Source of the DNA: Stakelama flava
Lineage (GTDB): Bacteria > Pseudomonadota > Alphaproteobacteria > Sphingomonadales > Sphingomonadaceae
NCBI RefSeq assembly: GCF_019351405.1
Contig: NZ_JAHWZX010000012.1
Coordinates: forward strand, 1 to 64,000
DNA length: 64,000 nucleotides
Direction of reading: 5' to 3'
The notes beneath the pieces were generated by a model. It had not been told where the DNA came from and ran no database searches. It was given only the letters and a program-made list of their open reading frames with translations. Positions 37,286 through 46,909 of this stretch are shown one piece after another. The translations under genes and the position numbers were made by a program. How positions within the stretch are numbered: position 1 is the first letter of the stretch; each line of letters begins with the position of its first letter.

Positions 37286-40200
37286 CCGACGAACCCGAAC
37301 CGGTTCCGGGCGAAGAGGAAGAACAGCCGCTCCGTCGGCGTCGCGGGCGGTTGCGCTGGGTCCGGCGCGGCGTGGCGACAGTCATTTTGCTCGCGACGCT
37401 GCTGGTCGCCGCAGCGGCGCTGCTCGACACCGATATCGGCCATCGCTTCGTCGCCGACCGGATCGCCGCGCTGAAACCGGCAAACGGATTGCGGTTCACG
37501 GTCGGGCGGATCGACGGATCGCTATATTCGAACGCCCGGATCAGCGACCTCACCATTTCCGATGCGAAGGGCGTGGTCCTGCGCGCGCCGGTGGTAAAGC
37601 TCGACTGGACGCCGCTTGCCTGGCTTGACAACCGGTTGTCGATCCAGCGGCTGGTTGCGCCGCGCGCGACGCTTTACAAGCTGCCCGAACTGGAAAAAAC
37701 CGGGCGGAACGGGCCTATCCTCCCGGGATTCGATATCCGGATCGGACGTTTCGCGATTGAAACGCTGACCATCGATGAAAAATTGCTTGGCACCCGGCGT
37801 CAGGGACGGCTGACCGCGGCCGCCGATGTCCGTTCGGGCCGGGCGCTGATCGATCTGGTCGCGCGGATCGACGGCAGCGACCGGGTGCTGGCCAAAATCG
37901 ACGCTGCGCCCGACGATAACCGCTTCGATATCGATGTGGCGGCGAGCGGCAGCGCGAAGGGCATGCTGGCAAAGCTGACCGGCATCGCCAAGCCGATGGC
38001 GCTGCGCATCGGTGGCGACGGGACGTGGCAGCGCTGGGCAGGTGCGGCGCGGATGGTGGCGGGCGATACACGCGTCGTCGATTTGCGCATCGGCAACCGG
38101 GCGGGTGAATATGGCCTGTCCGGCACGCTGGACCTGCAAACGATCACCAAGGGCAAGGTGCAGCGGCTTTCCGCGCCGAAACTGACCGTTCGCGGCAAGG
38201 CGACGCTGGCCAATCGCCGGCTGGCGGGTACACTCGACCTGGATTCCGCCGCGATCCGCATCGAAAGCAGCGGGACGATCGATCTGGGCAAGTCGCTGTA
38301 CCGCAACGTTCGCGTGCGTGCGCAGCTTCGCCGGGTCGCGGCGCTGTTCCCCGGCACGGCGGGGCGGGGCGTGGAGATACGCACGATCCTCGACGGGCCG
38401 TTCGATACTGCGCATTTCGATTACCGGGTAGAGGCTGAGCGGTTCGCGGTCGGCGATACCGGGTTCGAACGCGTGCGCGCGGCAGGGCAGGGCAGGCTTT
38501 CCGATCCGCCGGTTACGGTTCCGCTAAGCCTAAGCGCGGCCCGGGTAACCGGGGTGGGCGATGTGGCGGGCGGCATATTGCGCAACCTGTCGGTCGAGGG
38601 CGCGCTGCAAGTGACGGGCGACCGGCTGACCGGCAACGGCCTTCGCGTACGATCGGACAAGCTGAGCGGCAGGTTGATGCTGTTTGTCGACCTGAAGACC
38701 GGCCGGTTCGAAGCATCGATGGCGGGCGGGCTGCACCGCTATCTGATCCCGGGACTTGGCATCGTCGAGGTTGATTCGGACCTTACCGCCACGCCCGTTC
38801 CCGGCGGCGGCATTCGTGTTGCCGGGCGGGGCAGCGCGCGGATGATCCGGCTCGACAATGGATTTTTCCGCTCGCTGATGAAAGGGCTGCCCCGCATCAC
38901 CACGCATCTGGAGCGCGGGCCGGACATGGTGCTGCACTTCACCGGTCTCGAACTTACCTCGCCCGCGCTCCACCTGCGCGGCAATGGCTATCGCAGGCGC
39001 GACGGCACTTTCCATATCGAGGCGCGCGGCGAGCATCAGGATTACGGCCCGTTGACCGTGACGCTGGACGGGAAGATCGACCATCCGACGCTGGATATCC
39101 ATTTCGATCATCCCAATGATGCGCTGGGGCTGAACGATGTCACCACGCATCTCGAACCCACCGATCAGGGCTTTGCCTTTACCGGGGCGGGGGAATCGCG
39201 TCTGGGGCCATTCGCCATCGGCGGCGACATTCTGCTGCCGTCCGGCGGCACGGCGCAGATCGCGATCCGTCGGCTGGCGGTCAGCGGCACCGAAGCACAG
39301 GGGACGCTGGACATCGTCGATGGCGGCTTCGCCGGGGAGTTGAAGGTGGCGGGCGGCGGCCTGTCGGGTGGACTGACGCTTGGCGTGCAATCGGACATGC
39401 AGCGGATTACCGGCACGATCCGCGCGCGCGATGCGCGGCTGGGCGGCGATATCGGCGTGGCGCGCGGAAAGACCGATTTCGACCTGCTGCTCGACCCCGA
39501 AGGCACGCATGTCGATGCCACGGCCGTTGCGCGCGGCGTGCGCAGCCATGGCCTGATGCTGGAGCGGCTGGCGGGCAATGTGACGCTGCGCGGCGGGGAC
39601 GGTACGCTTCGCGCTTCGCTGGCTGGCAGTCGCGGGCGCAGTTTTGAAATACAGACGCAGACGGAAATCCATCCCGACCACTATCGCTTCGGCGCGCAGG
39701 GCACGCTGGACGGCAAACCCATCCGGCTCAGTAACCCCGCGCAGATCAGCCATGACGAGAATGGCTGGCATCTGGCGCGCACCGGTATCGCCTTTGCAGG
39801 CGGCGAAGCGCATGTGTCGGGCAGTTTCGGGGGCGACGCCACCAGCTTTGACGCATCGTTGACCAAAATGCCGCTGTCGGTGCTCGATATCGGCTATCCC
39901 GGATTGGGGCTGGGCGGAACGGCGTCGGGCACGCTGCATTATGCGGCGGGAGAGGCAGGACCGACCGGGAAGGCGAATGTGACCGTGCGCGGATTGACCC
40001 GGTCAGGTCTGGTGCTGTCCTCCACCCCGGTCGATCTTGGTGTTGGCGCGCTGTTGCAACCGGGCAAGGCGGCGGCGCGCGCGGTGGCGGTGAGCAGCGG
40101 GAAAACGATCGGGCGCGGTCAGATCCGCCTGAATCCGCAAGGCGCGGGCAGCCTGATCGAGCAGTTGAGCAGCGCGCCGATGTTCGCGCAGTTGCGCTAT

Positions 40201-41460
40201 GATGGCCCGGCGGACACGCTGTGGCGGTTGAGCGGGATCGAACTGTTCGACCTGACCGGCCCGGTGGCGATCGGTGCCGACCTTTCGGGCACGCTGAATG
40301 ACCCGCGCATCCGCGGATCGCTGAACACCAGTTCGGCGCGGATTCAAAGCGCGGCAACCGGTACGGTGCTTGCCGATGTCGCGGCAAGCGGGCGCTTTGA
40401 CGGATCGCGGCTGATCCTCGACAAATTTTCCGCCGATGACGGACATGATGGTAAGGTCAGCGGATCGGGCGGTTTCGAATTTTCTCGCGCGCGCGGCGTC
40501 GGCATCGACCTTTCGGTTCAGGCCGAAAAGGCGCGGCTGATCGACCGCGATGACATTGCGGCGGTCGTCACCGGCCCGCTGCGCATTCGTTCGTCCGGAT
40601 CGGGGGGGCAGATCTCGGGCGATATCCGACTGGTGAGCAGCCGCTATCAGCTTGGCCGGGCGACGGCGGCGACCGAAATTCCGCAGATCGAAACGCACGA
40701 AATCAACCTGCCCTACGGTACGGATGTCGAAGAGACACCGGATCGCCCGTGGAAGCTGGATGTGAATGCGCGCGCCAAGGGGGCGATGATGGTGCGCGGA
40801 CTGGGGCTGGACAGCGAATGGTCGGCGGACCTGCATATCGGTGGTGAACCGACGAACCCCGCCATTACCGGTCGCGCCGACCTGATCCGCGGCGATTATG
40901 ATTTTGCCGGACGCACCTTCGATCTCGATCGCGGCATTATCCGTTTCAGCGGTGCCGTGCCGCCCGATCCGGCGCTGGACATCTCGGCCGATGCCGATAC
41001 CGACGATGTTAACGCCACGATCCGCGTGACCGGCACCTCTTCCAAGCCGGAAATCAGCTTTACCAGCACGCCCGCGCTTCCCGAGGACGAGCTGCTTTCA
41101 CGGCTGTTGTTCGGCACGTCGATCACCAATCTGTCGGCGCCGGAGGCGCTGCAGCTGGCGAGCGCGGTCGCGGCGTTGCAAAATGGCGGCGGTGGGCTTG
41201 ACCCGATCAACGCGGTGCGCCGCGCGGCGGGCCTCGACCGGCTTCGCATCCTTCCCGCCGATGCGCAGACGGGGCAGTCCACCGCGCTGGCGGCGGGCAA
41301 ATATCTCACCCGGCGCACCTATGTGGAGATCATTTCGGACGGGCAGGGCTATTCGGCGACCCGAACGGAGTTTCAGATCACCCGCTGGCTTTCGCTACTT
41401 GCATCGGTTTCGACGATCGGGCGGCAAAGCGTCAATGTGCGCGTGTCGAAGGATTATTAG
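37282..41460 (+). CDS. tamB: TamB-like translocation and assembly module protein
   Basis: A 1392-residue periplasmic protein anchored by one N-terminal helix (about 33-47, ATVILLATLLVAAAALL) after a basic cytoplasmic start RRRRGRLRWVRRG. A long repetitive beta-taco body follows. The C-terminal DUF490 region ends in KLDVNARAKGAMMVRGLGLD, GEPTNPAITGRADLIRGDYD and RTEFQITRWLSLLASVSTIG. The size and the ending match AsmA-like TamB family proteins that carry lipids or proteins to the outer membrane. The start is TTG at 37282, overlapping the tamA stop, so the two are translationally coupled and act as one complex. Confidence 0.93.
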   Translation: MTDEPEPVPGEEEEQPLRRRRGRLRWVRRGVATVILLATLLVAAAALLDTDIGHRFVADRIAALKPANGLRFTVGRIDGSLYSNARISDLTISDAKGVVLRAPVVKLDWTPLAWLDNRLSIQRLVAPRATLYKLPELEKTGRNGPILPGFDIRIGRFAIETLTIDEKLLGTRRQGRLTAAADVRSGRALIDLVARIDGSDRVLAKIDAAPDDNRFDIDVAASGSAKGMLAKLTGIAKPMALRIGGDGTWQRWAGAARMVAGDTRVVDLRIGNRAGEYGLSGTLDLQTITKGKVQRLSAPKLTVRGKATLANRRLAGTLDLDSAAIRIESSGTIDLGKSLYRNVRVRAQLRRVAALFPGTAGRGVEIRTILDGPFDTAHFDYRVEAERFAVGDTGFERVRAAGQGRLSDPPVTVPLSLSAARVTGVGDVAGGILRNLSVEGALQVTGDRLTGNGLRVRSDKLSGRLMLFVDLKTGRFEASMAGGLHRYLIPGLGIVEVDSDLTATPVPGGGIRVAGRGSARMIRLDNGFFRSLMKGLPRITTHLERGPDMVLHFTGLELTSPALHLRGNGYRRRDGTFHIEARGEHQDYGPLTVTLDGKIDHPTLDIHFDHPNDALGLNDVTTHLEPTDQGFAFTGAGESRLGPFAIGGDILLPSGGTAQIAIRRLAVSGTEAQGTLDIVDGGFAGELKVAGGGLSGGLTLGVQSDMQRITGTIRARDARLGGDIGVARGKTDFDLLLDPEGTHVDATAVARGVRSHGLMLERLAGNVTLRGGDGTLRASLAGSRGRSFEIQTQTEIHPDHYRFGAQGTLDGKPIRLSNPAQISHDENGWHLARTGIAFAGGEAHVSGSFGGDATSFDASLTKMPLSVLDIGYPGLGLGGTASGTLHYAAGEAGPTGKANVTVRGLTRSGLVLSSTPVDLGVGALLQPGKAAARAVAVSSGKTIGRGQIRLNPQGAGSLIEQLSSAPMFAQLRYDGPADTLWRLSGIELFDLTGPVAIGADLSGTLNDPRIRGSLNTSSARIQSAATGTVLADVAASGRFDGSRLILDKFSADDGHDGKVSGSGGFEFSRARGVGIDLSVQAEKARLIDRDDIAAVVTGPLRIRSSGSGGQISGDIRLVSSRYQLGRATAATEIPQIETHEINLPYGTDVEETPDRPWKLDVNARAKGAMMVRGLGLDSEWSADLHIGGEPTNPAITGRADLIRGDYDFAGRTFDLDRGIIRFSGAVPPDPALDISADADTDDVNATIRVTGTSSKPEISFTSTPALPEDELLSRLLFGTSITNLSAPEALQLASAVAALQNGGGGLDPINAVRRAAGLDRLRILPADAQTGQSTALAAGKYLTRRTYVEIISDGQGYSATRTEFQITRWLSLLASVSTIGRQSVNVRVSKDY

Positions 41461-41555
41461 CGCAGGGCTATCGTTGCTCCATCGCCGGTGATCGGTTGCA
41501 ACTCGCGCCAAGGGCACGCGTTGGCCGGGCAAATCTAATCGATAAGGAGCAAATG

Positions 41556-42314
41556 ATGCGCTTTGACGGAAAGACGGTGATCGTTACGGGCGCCGGATCG
41601 GGAATAGGCGAAGCGACCGCGCGGCGTTTTTCCGAAGAGGGTGCCAATCTGGTGCTGATCGGGCGGACGAAGGAAAAACTCGATCGCCTTGCGCAGGCGC
41701 TCCCCCAGGCGCGCACGCTGGTGCACAGCGCCGATGTCTCCAAGGCGATGGAAGCGGCCGCGGCGGTCGAAGCGGCGGTCGATCGCTTCGGCGGACTGGA
41801 CATATTGATCAACAATGCGGGCGTGGCGACGCGCGGCGACATCACCGAAACGCAGGACGGTGATTTTCAGAACATCATGGATGTCAACGTCGCGGGGTGT
41901 TTTCACATGGCGAAGGCAGCGATGCCGCATCTCAAGCGCAGCAAGGGGGCGATCGTGATGACGTCGTCGGTATCCGGGCTTGGCGGCGACTGGTCGATGC
42001 TTGCTTACAATGCCTCGAAGGGAGCGGTGACGAACATGGTTCGGGCGCTGGCGATGGACCATGGCCGCGACGGCGTACGCGTCAATGCGGTTTGCCCCAG
42101 CTATACCGAGACCGACATGGCGGGCGGCATCAAGGAGGATCAGGCGAAATATGACGCTTTTATGAAGCGCATCCCGATGGGGCGTCCCGCGCAGCCGACG
42201 GATATCGCGTCGGTCATCGCGTTTCTGGCGAGCGATGATGCCGGGTTCGTCACCGGGGTCAACCTGCCGGTTGATGGGGGGCTGAGCGCTTCGAACGGCC
42301 AGCCGCAGCTGTAA
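41556..42314 (+). CDS. Short-chain dehydrogenase/reductase
   Basis: A 252-residue SDR of the classical type. NAD(P) binding GAGSGIG is at residues 11-17 in TVIVTGAGSGIGEATARRFS, the NNAG motif in DILINNAGVA, and the catalytic Ser in SSVSGLGG with Tyr-x3-Lys in YNASKGAVTNMVRALA. It reduces or oxidises a small alcohol or ketone; the substrate is unknown. AAGGAG sits before the two ATGs at 41553 and 41556; the second is chosen for spacing and fits the family start MRFDGKTVIVTG. A quinone oxidoreductase gene follows 13 bases later on the same strand. Confidence 0.93.
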   Translation: MRFDGKTVIVTGAGSGIGEATARRFSEEGANLVLIGRTKEKLDRLAQALPQARTLVHSADVSKAMEAAAAVEAAVDRFGGLDILINNAGVATRGDITETQDGDFQNIMDVNVAGCFHMAKAAMPHLKRSKGAIVMTSSVSGLGGDWSMLAYNASKGAVTNMVRALAMDHGRDGVRVNAVCPSYTETDMAGGIKEDQAKYDAFMKRIPMGRPAQPTDIASVIAFLASDDAGFVTGVNLPVDGGLSASNGQPQL

Positions 42315-42327
42315 GAGGGGGCCGCAC

Positions 42328-43302
42328 ATGCCGCACGCAATCCGCATCGAAAGCCATGGCGGGCCGGAGGTCCTGAATTGGGTGTCGATCGACCTTCCTG
42401 ATCCAGCGGACGGAGAGGTGCGCATCCGCACCACCGCCGCCGGACTGAACTATATCGATACCTATCACCGTTCGGGCCTGTATCCGGTCGATTTGCCATC
42501 GGGGCTGGGTGTTGAGGGCGTGGGCGTGGTCGAGGCGGTGGGACCGGGCGTCACCGGTTTTGCCGTGGGCGACCGGGTGGGAACGTTCGGGCCGAAGCTG
42601 GGCGCATATGCAACGCACCGCAACCTTCCGGCCGATCAGTTGATTCGCCTTCCCGATAGCATCGACGATGAAAGCGCGGCTGCGCTGCTGTTGAAAGGAT
42701 GCACGGTCGAGGCGCTGGTCGAACGCTGCGCCAGGGTGAAGGCCGGGCAGCGCGTGCTCGTCTACGCCGCGGCGGGCGGGGTTGGCCATATCATGACCGG
42801 CTGGCTGAGTGCTATCGGCGCGGAAGTCATCGCCGTGGTAGGTAGCGCGGACAAGGCGAAGGCGGCAAGCGCCAACGGCGCCGCCCATGTCATCCGCCAT
42901 GATCAAGAGGATATTGCCGAGCGCGTACGTGAGATTACCGAAGGCGCGGGCGTGCCGGTGATTTTCGATGGCGTGGGCAAGGCGACGTGGCAGGCCTCGC
43001 TCGACAGCGCTGCACGACGCGGGCTGATTGTAAGCTATGGCAACGCAAGCGGTCCGGTCACTGGTGTCGGACTTGGCACTTTATCGCAGAAGGGCTCGCT
43101 GTTCGTAACGCGTCCGACGCTGTTCGATTATGTCGCCGGAGAAGGCGAAGCGCAGAAATCGGCGGACCGGCTGTTCGCGATGGTCGAACGAGGCGCGGTT
43201 ACCGCAGAGATCGGCCAGCGGTTCGCGCTTGGCGATGCTGCCGATGCGCATCGCGCGATCGAGGCGAGCGAAACGCACGGATCGACGGTGCTGCTGCCAT
43301 AG
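42328..43302 (+). CDS. Zinc-free quinone oxidoreductase (MDR family)
   Basis: A 324-residue medium-chain reductase. The N-terminal GroES-like part has GLNYIDTYHRSGLYPVDLPS and GVEGVGVVEAVGPGVTGFAV. The NADPH-binding Rossmann part has VLVYAAAGGVGHIMTGWLSA and DKAKAASANGAAHVI. No zinc-binding Cys cluster is present, which marks the quinone oxidoreductase (QOR) group that reduces quinones with NADPH. It is 13 bases behind the SDR gene and probably in one transcript. Confidence 0.92.
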   Translation: MPHAIRIESHGGPEVLNWVSIDLPDPADGEVRIRTTAAGLNYIDTYHRSGLYPVDLPSGLGVEGVGVVEAVGPGVTGFAVGDRVGTFGPKLGAYATHRNLPADQLIRLPDSIDDESAAALLLKGCTVEALVERCARVKAGQRVLVYAAAGGVGHIMTGWLSAIGAEVIAVVGSADKAKAASANGAAHVIRHDQEDIAERVREITEGAGVPVIFDGVGKATWQASLDSAARRGLIVSYGNASGPVTGVGLGTLSQKGSLFVTRPTLFDYVAGEGEAQKSADRLFAMVERGAVTAEIGQRFALGDAADAHRAIEASETHGSTVLLP

Positions 43303-43582
43303 TCAAAAGGACGCATCGTGGAACGGGCGCGCGTTTGCCATGACGTTTCAATTTCGCTGCTCGCGATTTCCTGTTGAGGAGGGTGTATAAAGGGGGTGGG
43401 CGTTGCGTGATGAAGAGGGCTCAGGTTTCGGCGCTCTTCAGCGCTGGCCCATTAGACGGCCACACCGCAGGGCGTAATATTGGCAACGACGCTGCGGCAC
43501 ATTGCTCGACCACTTTCCCACCTGGCGAATGCACAAACTACATCAGGGCGCGGGATAGGCGTCAATCTGAATCAGAACGACT
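43303..43582. other. Gap without a convincing gene
   Basis: These 280 bases between the oxidoreductase and the next gene hold no protein frame with good composition, and no tRNA was recognised. A TTGAGGAGGGTG sequence near 43375 looks like a ribosome-binding site, but the frame behind it is Cys- and Arg-rich without conserved features, so I do not call a gene. Confidence 0.4.
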
Positions 43583-43771
43583 CTAGCGGAAGGTGCGAGT
43601 CCTGCTTTCCATGACGCGAAGCGCGCGGTCGAGTTCGCTTACCCGCTGATCGTTTCCCGAGCGAATCGCGCTGACGATCTGATCAACCAGCGCCTGATGC
43701 GCATGCTCGCCATATATCTCGACCATGCTTTTCGCCTTGGCTTCGGCGGCGGACCAGGTGCCGTCGTTCAT
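43583..43771 (-). CDS. Small helical protein, unknown function
   Basis: A 62-residue soluble protein, MNDGTWSAAEAKAKSMVEIY, GEHAHQALVDQIVSAIRSGN, ending ALRVMESRTRTFR. It is mostly amphipathic helix, with a plausible helix-turn-helix shape around QALVDQIVSAIRSGNDQRVS. The start at 43771 is the Met just before the conserved-looking helix; a longer in-frame ATG adds an irregular leader. No family recognised. It lies upstream of and divergent from xerC. Confidence 0.6.
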   Translation of the reverse strand: MNDGTWSAAEAKAKSMVEIYGEHAHQALVDQIVSAIRSGNDQRVSELDRALRVMESRTRTFR

Positions 43772-43974
43772 TGCAGTATCCGTATTGCTGACAGGCGGCC
43801 AGAACAGCTGCCGCCCGGTGATTCCGCTGCATGCTTCCATGGTTTGATCGCGGCCTCTCGATACCGGTTTCTATATGAATCTATCCTTGCTGAACCGTCA
43901 TTGTGTCCTACGGATTTCCACGAGTCCGGGGGATTACGGTTCTCCTTCGCCGCGCTTGCCGATAGGATGCGGGC

Positions 43975-44865
43975 ATGAACGCGCCATCGCTTCCGTTTCA
44001 GTTCGCTGAGGCACTTGTGCGTGACCGGCGGCGGTCGGCGCATACCGTGCGCGCCTATCAGGCGTGCGCCGAACGGCTAGTTACATTTCTGCAATCCCAT
44101 TGGGGGCGTGGCATCGACCGAAGTGCGCTTGCCGGCGCCACCACGGCGGACCTGCGCGCTTTTCTGGCACATCGCCGCGCATCGGGACTGGGCAACGCGT
44201 CTGCCGCGCGGGAGCTTTCGGCGGTGCGCGGCTTCCTTGCCTGGGCAGCCGATGGCGCGCCCGGACCCGTATTGAAGGGACCGCGCGTCAAAAAGGGCGT
44301 GCCGCGTCCGGTTGCCCCGGATGAGGCGGTCGCGCTCGCCGAAACCGTGTCGGACGAAGCGGTCGAGCCATGGATCGGCGCGCGCGACTGGGCGGTGCTG
44401 CTGCTGCTTTACGGGGCCGGGTTGCGCATTGGCGAAGCGCTGTCGCTTACCGGCGCTGCTCTGCCGTTGGGAGAGACCCTGTCGGTTACCGGCAAGCGCG
44501 AGAAAACGCGCATGGTGCCCATATTGCCGCAGGTGCGCGATGCGATCGAACGCTATGTCGCGCTTTGCCCCTATGGCACTGCGGCGAAGGAGCCGATTTT
44601 TCGCGGGGCGAAGGGCGGGCCGCTTTCGCCTGCGGTCATCCGCCGGTCGGTGCGCCGCGCGCGCGCCGCGCTGGGCCTGTCCGACCGAACGACACCACAC
44701 GCGCTGCGTCATAGCTTCGCGACGCATCTGCTGGGGCGCGGGGCGGACCTTCGCAGCCTTCAGGAACTGCTCGGCCATGCGAGCCTCTCTTCAACGCAGA
44801 TTTATACCCGGGTCGATGCCGCGCACCTGCTCGACGTCTACCGTAACGCCCATCCGCGGGCGTGA
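43975..44865 (+). CDS. xerC: Tyrosine recombinase XerC
   Basis: A 296-residue tyrosine recombinase that resolves chromosome dimers at dif with XerD. The N-terminal SAM-like core-binding domain is about 7-90. Catalytic residues seen: R151 in GAGLRIGEAL, K174 in VTGKREKTR, H242 and R245 in HALRHSFATHLL, H268 in LLGHASLS and Y277 in QIYTRV. The full R-K-H-x-x-R-H-Y set is intact and the length is usual. XerC rather than XerD is judged from overall form; the distinction is not certain. Confidence 0.9.
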   Translation: MNAPSLPFQFAEALVRDRRRSAHTVRAYQACAERLVTFLQSHWGRGIDRSALAGATTADLRAFLAHRRASGLGNASAARELSAVRGFLAWAADGAPGPVLKGPRVKKGVPRPVAPDEAVALAETVSDEAVEPWIGARDWAVLLLLYGAGLRIGEALSLTGAALPLGETLSVTGKREKTRMVPILPQVRDAIERYVALCPYGTAAKEPIFRGAKGGPLSPAVIRRSVRRARAALGLSDRTTPHALRHSFATHLLGRGADLRSLQELLGHASLSSTQIYTRVDAAHLLDVYRNAHPRA

Positions 44866-44866
44866 A

Positions 44867-45475
44867 TCAGGTCGAATGTTCCGCTGGCTTCCAGGTGAAT
44901 ACGCGCCAGATGTACCACAGCGCCACCAGCACCACGATGGCGATCGTCGCCGGCCCGATGACCTTGTCGATATCGGTAAAGCGCCGCCCAAGATAATAGC
45001 CCGCCCCGACCAGCACCGCGTTCCAGATCAGCGTGCCCGCGCTGGTCCAGGCCAGAAAGCGCGGCAGCCCCATTTTCGTCAGCCCGGCGGGAAGTGAAAT
45101 CATCGTGCGGAACGTCGGCAAAAACCGGCAGACAAAGACCATCCATCCACCATGTTTTTGAAAAAAGCGCTCCACCTTACGCACCTCTTCCCAATCGATC
45201 GTAAGCCAGCGGCCCCAGCGATCGACAAAGGGTTTCAGCCGGGCCACACCGACTTTGCGTCCGATCCAGTACCAGAAACAGTTACCCGTCACGCTGCCGA
45301 TCGTTCCGGCGATCAGCAGCGGTGCCAGTGCCATCGATCCGCGCGCAACGGCGATGCCGCCAAGTCCCATGATCAGTTCGGACGGAATCGGCGGCACGAC
45401 ATTTTCCAGCGCCATAAGAAGCGCGATGCCCCAATATCCGCCCGCGGCGATCAGGTTGATGATGAAATGACCCAT
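44867..45475 (-). CDS. DedA-family membrane protein
   Basis: A 202-residue polytopic protein with the DedA signature ENVVPPIPSELIMGLGGIAV and the later FLPTFRTMISLPAGLTKMGL with GTLIWNAVLVGAGYYLGRRF. The Glu in ENVVPPIP-E and the Arg-x-x-Pro-x-x-Arg are the conserved charged positions. DedA proteins help lipid-carrier recycling and the proton motive force. The stop is one base from the xerC stop, convergent. The gshB gene lies 48 bases upstream on the same strand. Confidence 0.93.
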   Translation of the reverse strand: MGHFIINLIAAGGYWGIALLMALENVVPPIPSELIMGLGGIAVARGSMALAPLLIAGTIGSVTGNCFWYWIGRKVGVARLKPFVDRWGRWLTIDWEEVRKVERFFQKHGGWMVFVCRFLPTFRTMISLPAGLTKMGLPRFLAWTSAGTLIWNAVLVGAGYYLGRRFTDIDKVIGPATIAIVVLVALWYIWRVFTWKPAEHST

Positions 45476-45523
45476 GCGCGGTGATGAACGCCCGCCGCCC
45501 GCATCGGCTCCGGCGAACCTGGT

Positions 45524-46486
45524 TTAACCGGCGTTTCGTTCGGCCACACGGCGTTCGATCGCGTCCCAGATCATACCCGAACTGTCGGTGCCGTTGAATT
45601 TGTCGATCGCGACGATCCCGGTGGGCGACGTGACGTTGATTTCGGTCAGCCATTTGCCGCCGATCACGTCGATGCCGACGAAGATCAGCCCGCGCTGCTT
45701 CAATTCGGGACCCATCCCGGCGCAGATTTCGCGTTCGGTCTCGGTCAGTTCGGTCTTCTCTGCGCTGCCGCCGACCGCGAGATTTGACCGGATTTCCCCT
45801 TTCCCCGGCAGGCGATTGATCGCGCCAGCGACTTCGCCATCGACCAGCACGATCCGCTTGTCGCCCTTGGCGATGTCGGGAAGGAAGGCCTGCACCATAT
45901 GCGGTTCGCGATAGGCGGTGTTGAATACCTCAATCAACGAGGACAGGTTCTGCCCGCCCTCGTCGATCTTGAAGATTGCCTTGCCGCCATTTCCGTGCAG
46001 CGGCTTCACCACGATCGCGCCGTGCCGTTCCAGAAATGCCCTGGCCTCTTCATAGCTGCGCGTGATCAGCGTCGGCGGCATGAACCGGGCATAATCGAGC
46101 ACGAAGACCTTTTCCGGCGCGTTGCGCACCTCTACGGGATCGTTGACCACCAGCGTCTTGTGGCGGATGCGTTCGAGCAGATGCGTCGCGGTGATATAGC
46201 CCAGATCGAACGGCGGGTCCTGCCGCATCAATACGACATCGGCCTCTTCGCCCAGATCAAGGCTGACCGGTTCGCCCAGCGTGAAATGGTTGCCCGGTTC
46301 GTTGCGCACGTCCGCAGGCCATGCCTTTGCCCATACCCGTCCGTCCGAATAGTTCAGCGCTTCGGGTGGGTAATAGAATAACCGGTGCCCGCGCTCTATC
46401 GCCCTGATCATCAGCGCAAAGGTCGAATCGCCCGCGATGTTGATCGTGTCGAGCGGGTCCATCTGGCAGGCGACGGTCAGGGTCAT
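45524..46486 (-). CDS. gshB: Glutathione synthase
   Basis: A 320-residue ATP-grasp enzyme joining gamma-glutamylcysteine and glycine. It shows MRQDPPFDLGYITATHLLER, the grasp region IVVKPLHGNGGKAIFKID, substrate-binding VQAFLPDIAKGDKRIVLVDG with INRLPGKGEIRSNLAVGGSA, and the metal-binding end FVGIDVIGGKWLTEINVTSP. The length is the usual 310-320. The ATG at 46486 starts MTLTVACQMDPLDTINIAGD, as in relatives. The upstream gene on the same strand is yraN, 69 bases away. Confidence 0.95.
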   Translation of the reverse strand: MTLTVACQMDPLDTINIAGDSTFALMIRAIERGHRLFYYPPEALNYSDGRVWAKAWPADVRNEPGNHFTLGEPVSLDLGEEADVVLMRQDPPFDLGYITATHLLERIRHKTLVVNDPVEVRNAPEKVFVLDYARFMPPTLITRSYEEARAFLERHGAIVVKPLHGNGGKAIFKIDEGGQNLSSLIEVFNTAYREPHMVQAFLPDIAKGDKRIVLVDGEVAGAINRLPGKGEIRSNLAVGGSAEKTELTETEREICAGMGPELKQRGLIFVGIDVIGGKWLTEINVTSPTGIVAIDKFNGTDSSGMIWDAIERRVAERNAG

Positions 46487-46555
46487 GCGTCTCGCTTCAT
46501 TTTGGCGTCGGCTGTGCGACGGAAAAGGGCGATGTAGGAGCGCGCATGCGCCAAG

Positions 46556-46909
46556 TCACCCGATCCACGCATTTTCGATATGGTGCGGCCGCATCGATGG
46601 CGTCACCAGCACCACGTCGATCCGGATATCTTCGCCTCTGGTGGCATAGCGGGGCATGAGCATTTCGGCCGCCGCCGCGACGCGGGTCAGCCGCCGTTCG
46701 TCGATCGCATGGTCCAGATCGGCGGCGCTTGCCCGCGCCTTCACTTCAACGAACGCGATCACCGTTCCGCGCTTCGCGATCAGGTCGACTTCGCCGGCGC
46801 GCGTTTTCACCCGCCGGTCGAGGATGCGCCAGCCCTTGGTGCGCAGATACCATGCCGCGATCGTTTCGCCGCCGCGACCGCGCGCTTCGGCGGCGCGCCG
46901 GTCCCTCAC
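46556..46909 (-). CDS. YraN/UPF0102 family protein
   Basis: A 117-residue protein with the restriction-endonuclease-like fold of the YraN family: GGETIAAWYLRTKGWRILDR, TRAGEVDLIAKRGTVIAFVE and VEVKARASAADLDHAIDERR, where E-D and E-V-K form the nuclease-like centre. The biological role of the family is not established. The start is GTG at 46909, overlapping the rsmI stop by GTGA, which fixes this start and indicates coupling. The rsmI-yraN order is common. Confidence 0.9.
   Translation of the reverse strand: MRDRRAAEARGRGGETIAAWYLRTKGWRILDRRVKTRAGEVDLIAKRGTVIAFVEVKARASAADLDHAIDERRLTRVAAAAEMLMPRYATRGEDIRIDVVLVTPSMRPHHIENAWIG

Noticed and set aside
43413-43586. Possible small plus-strand protein after a TTGAGGAGGGTG-like site
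   Set aside because: The translation is Cys/Arg/Gly-rich with no hydrophobic or helical pattern, and its end runs into the gene on the other strand.
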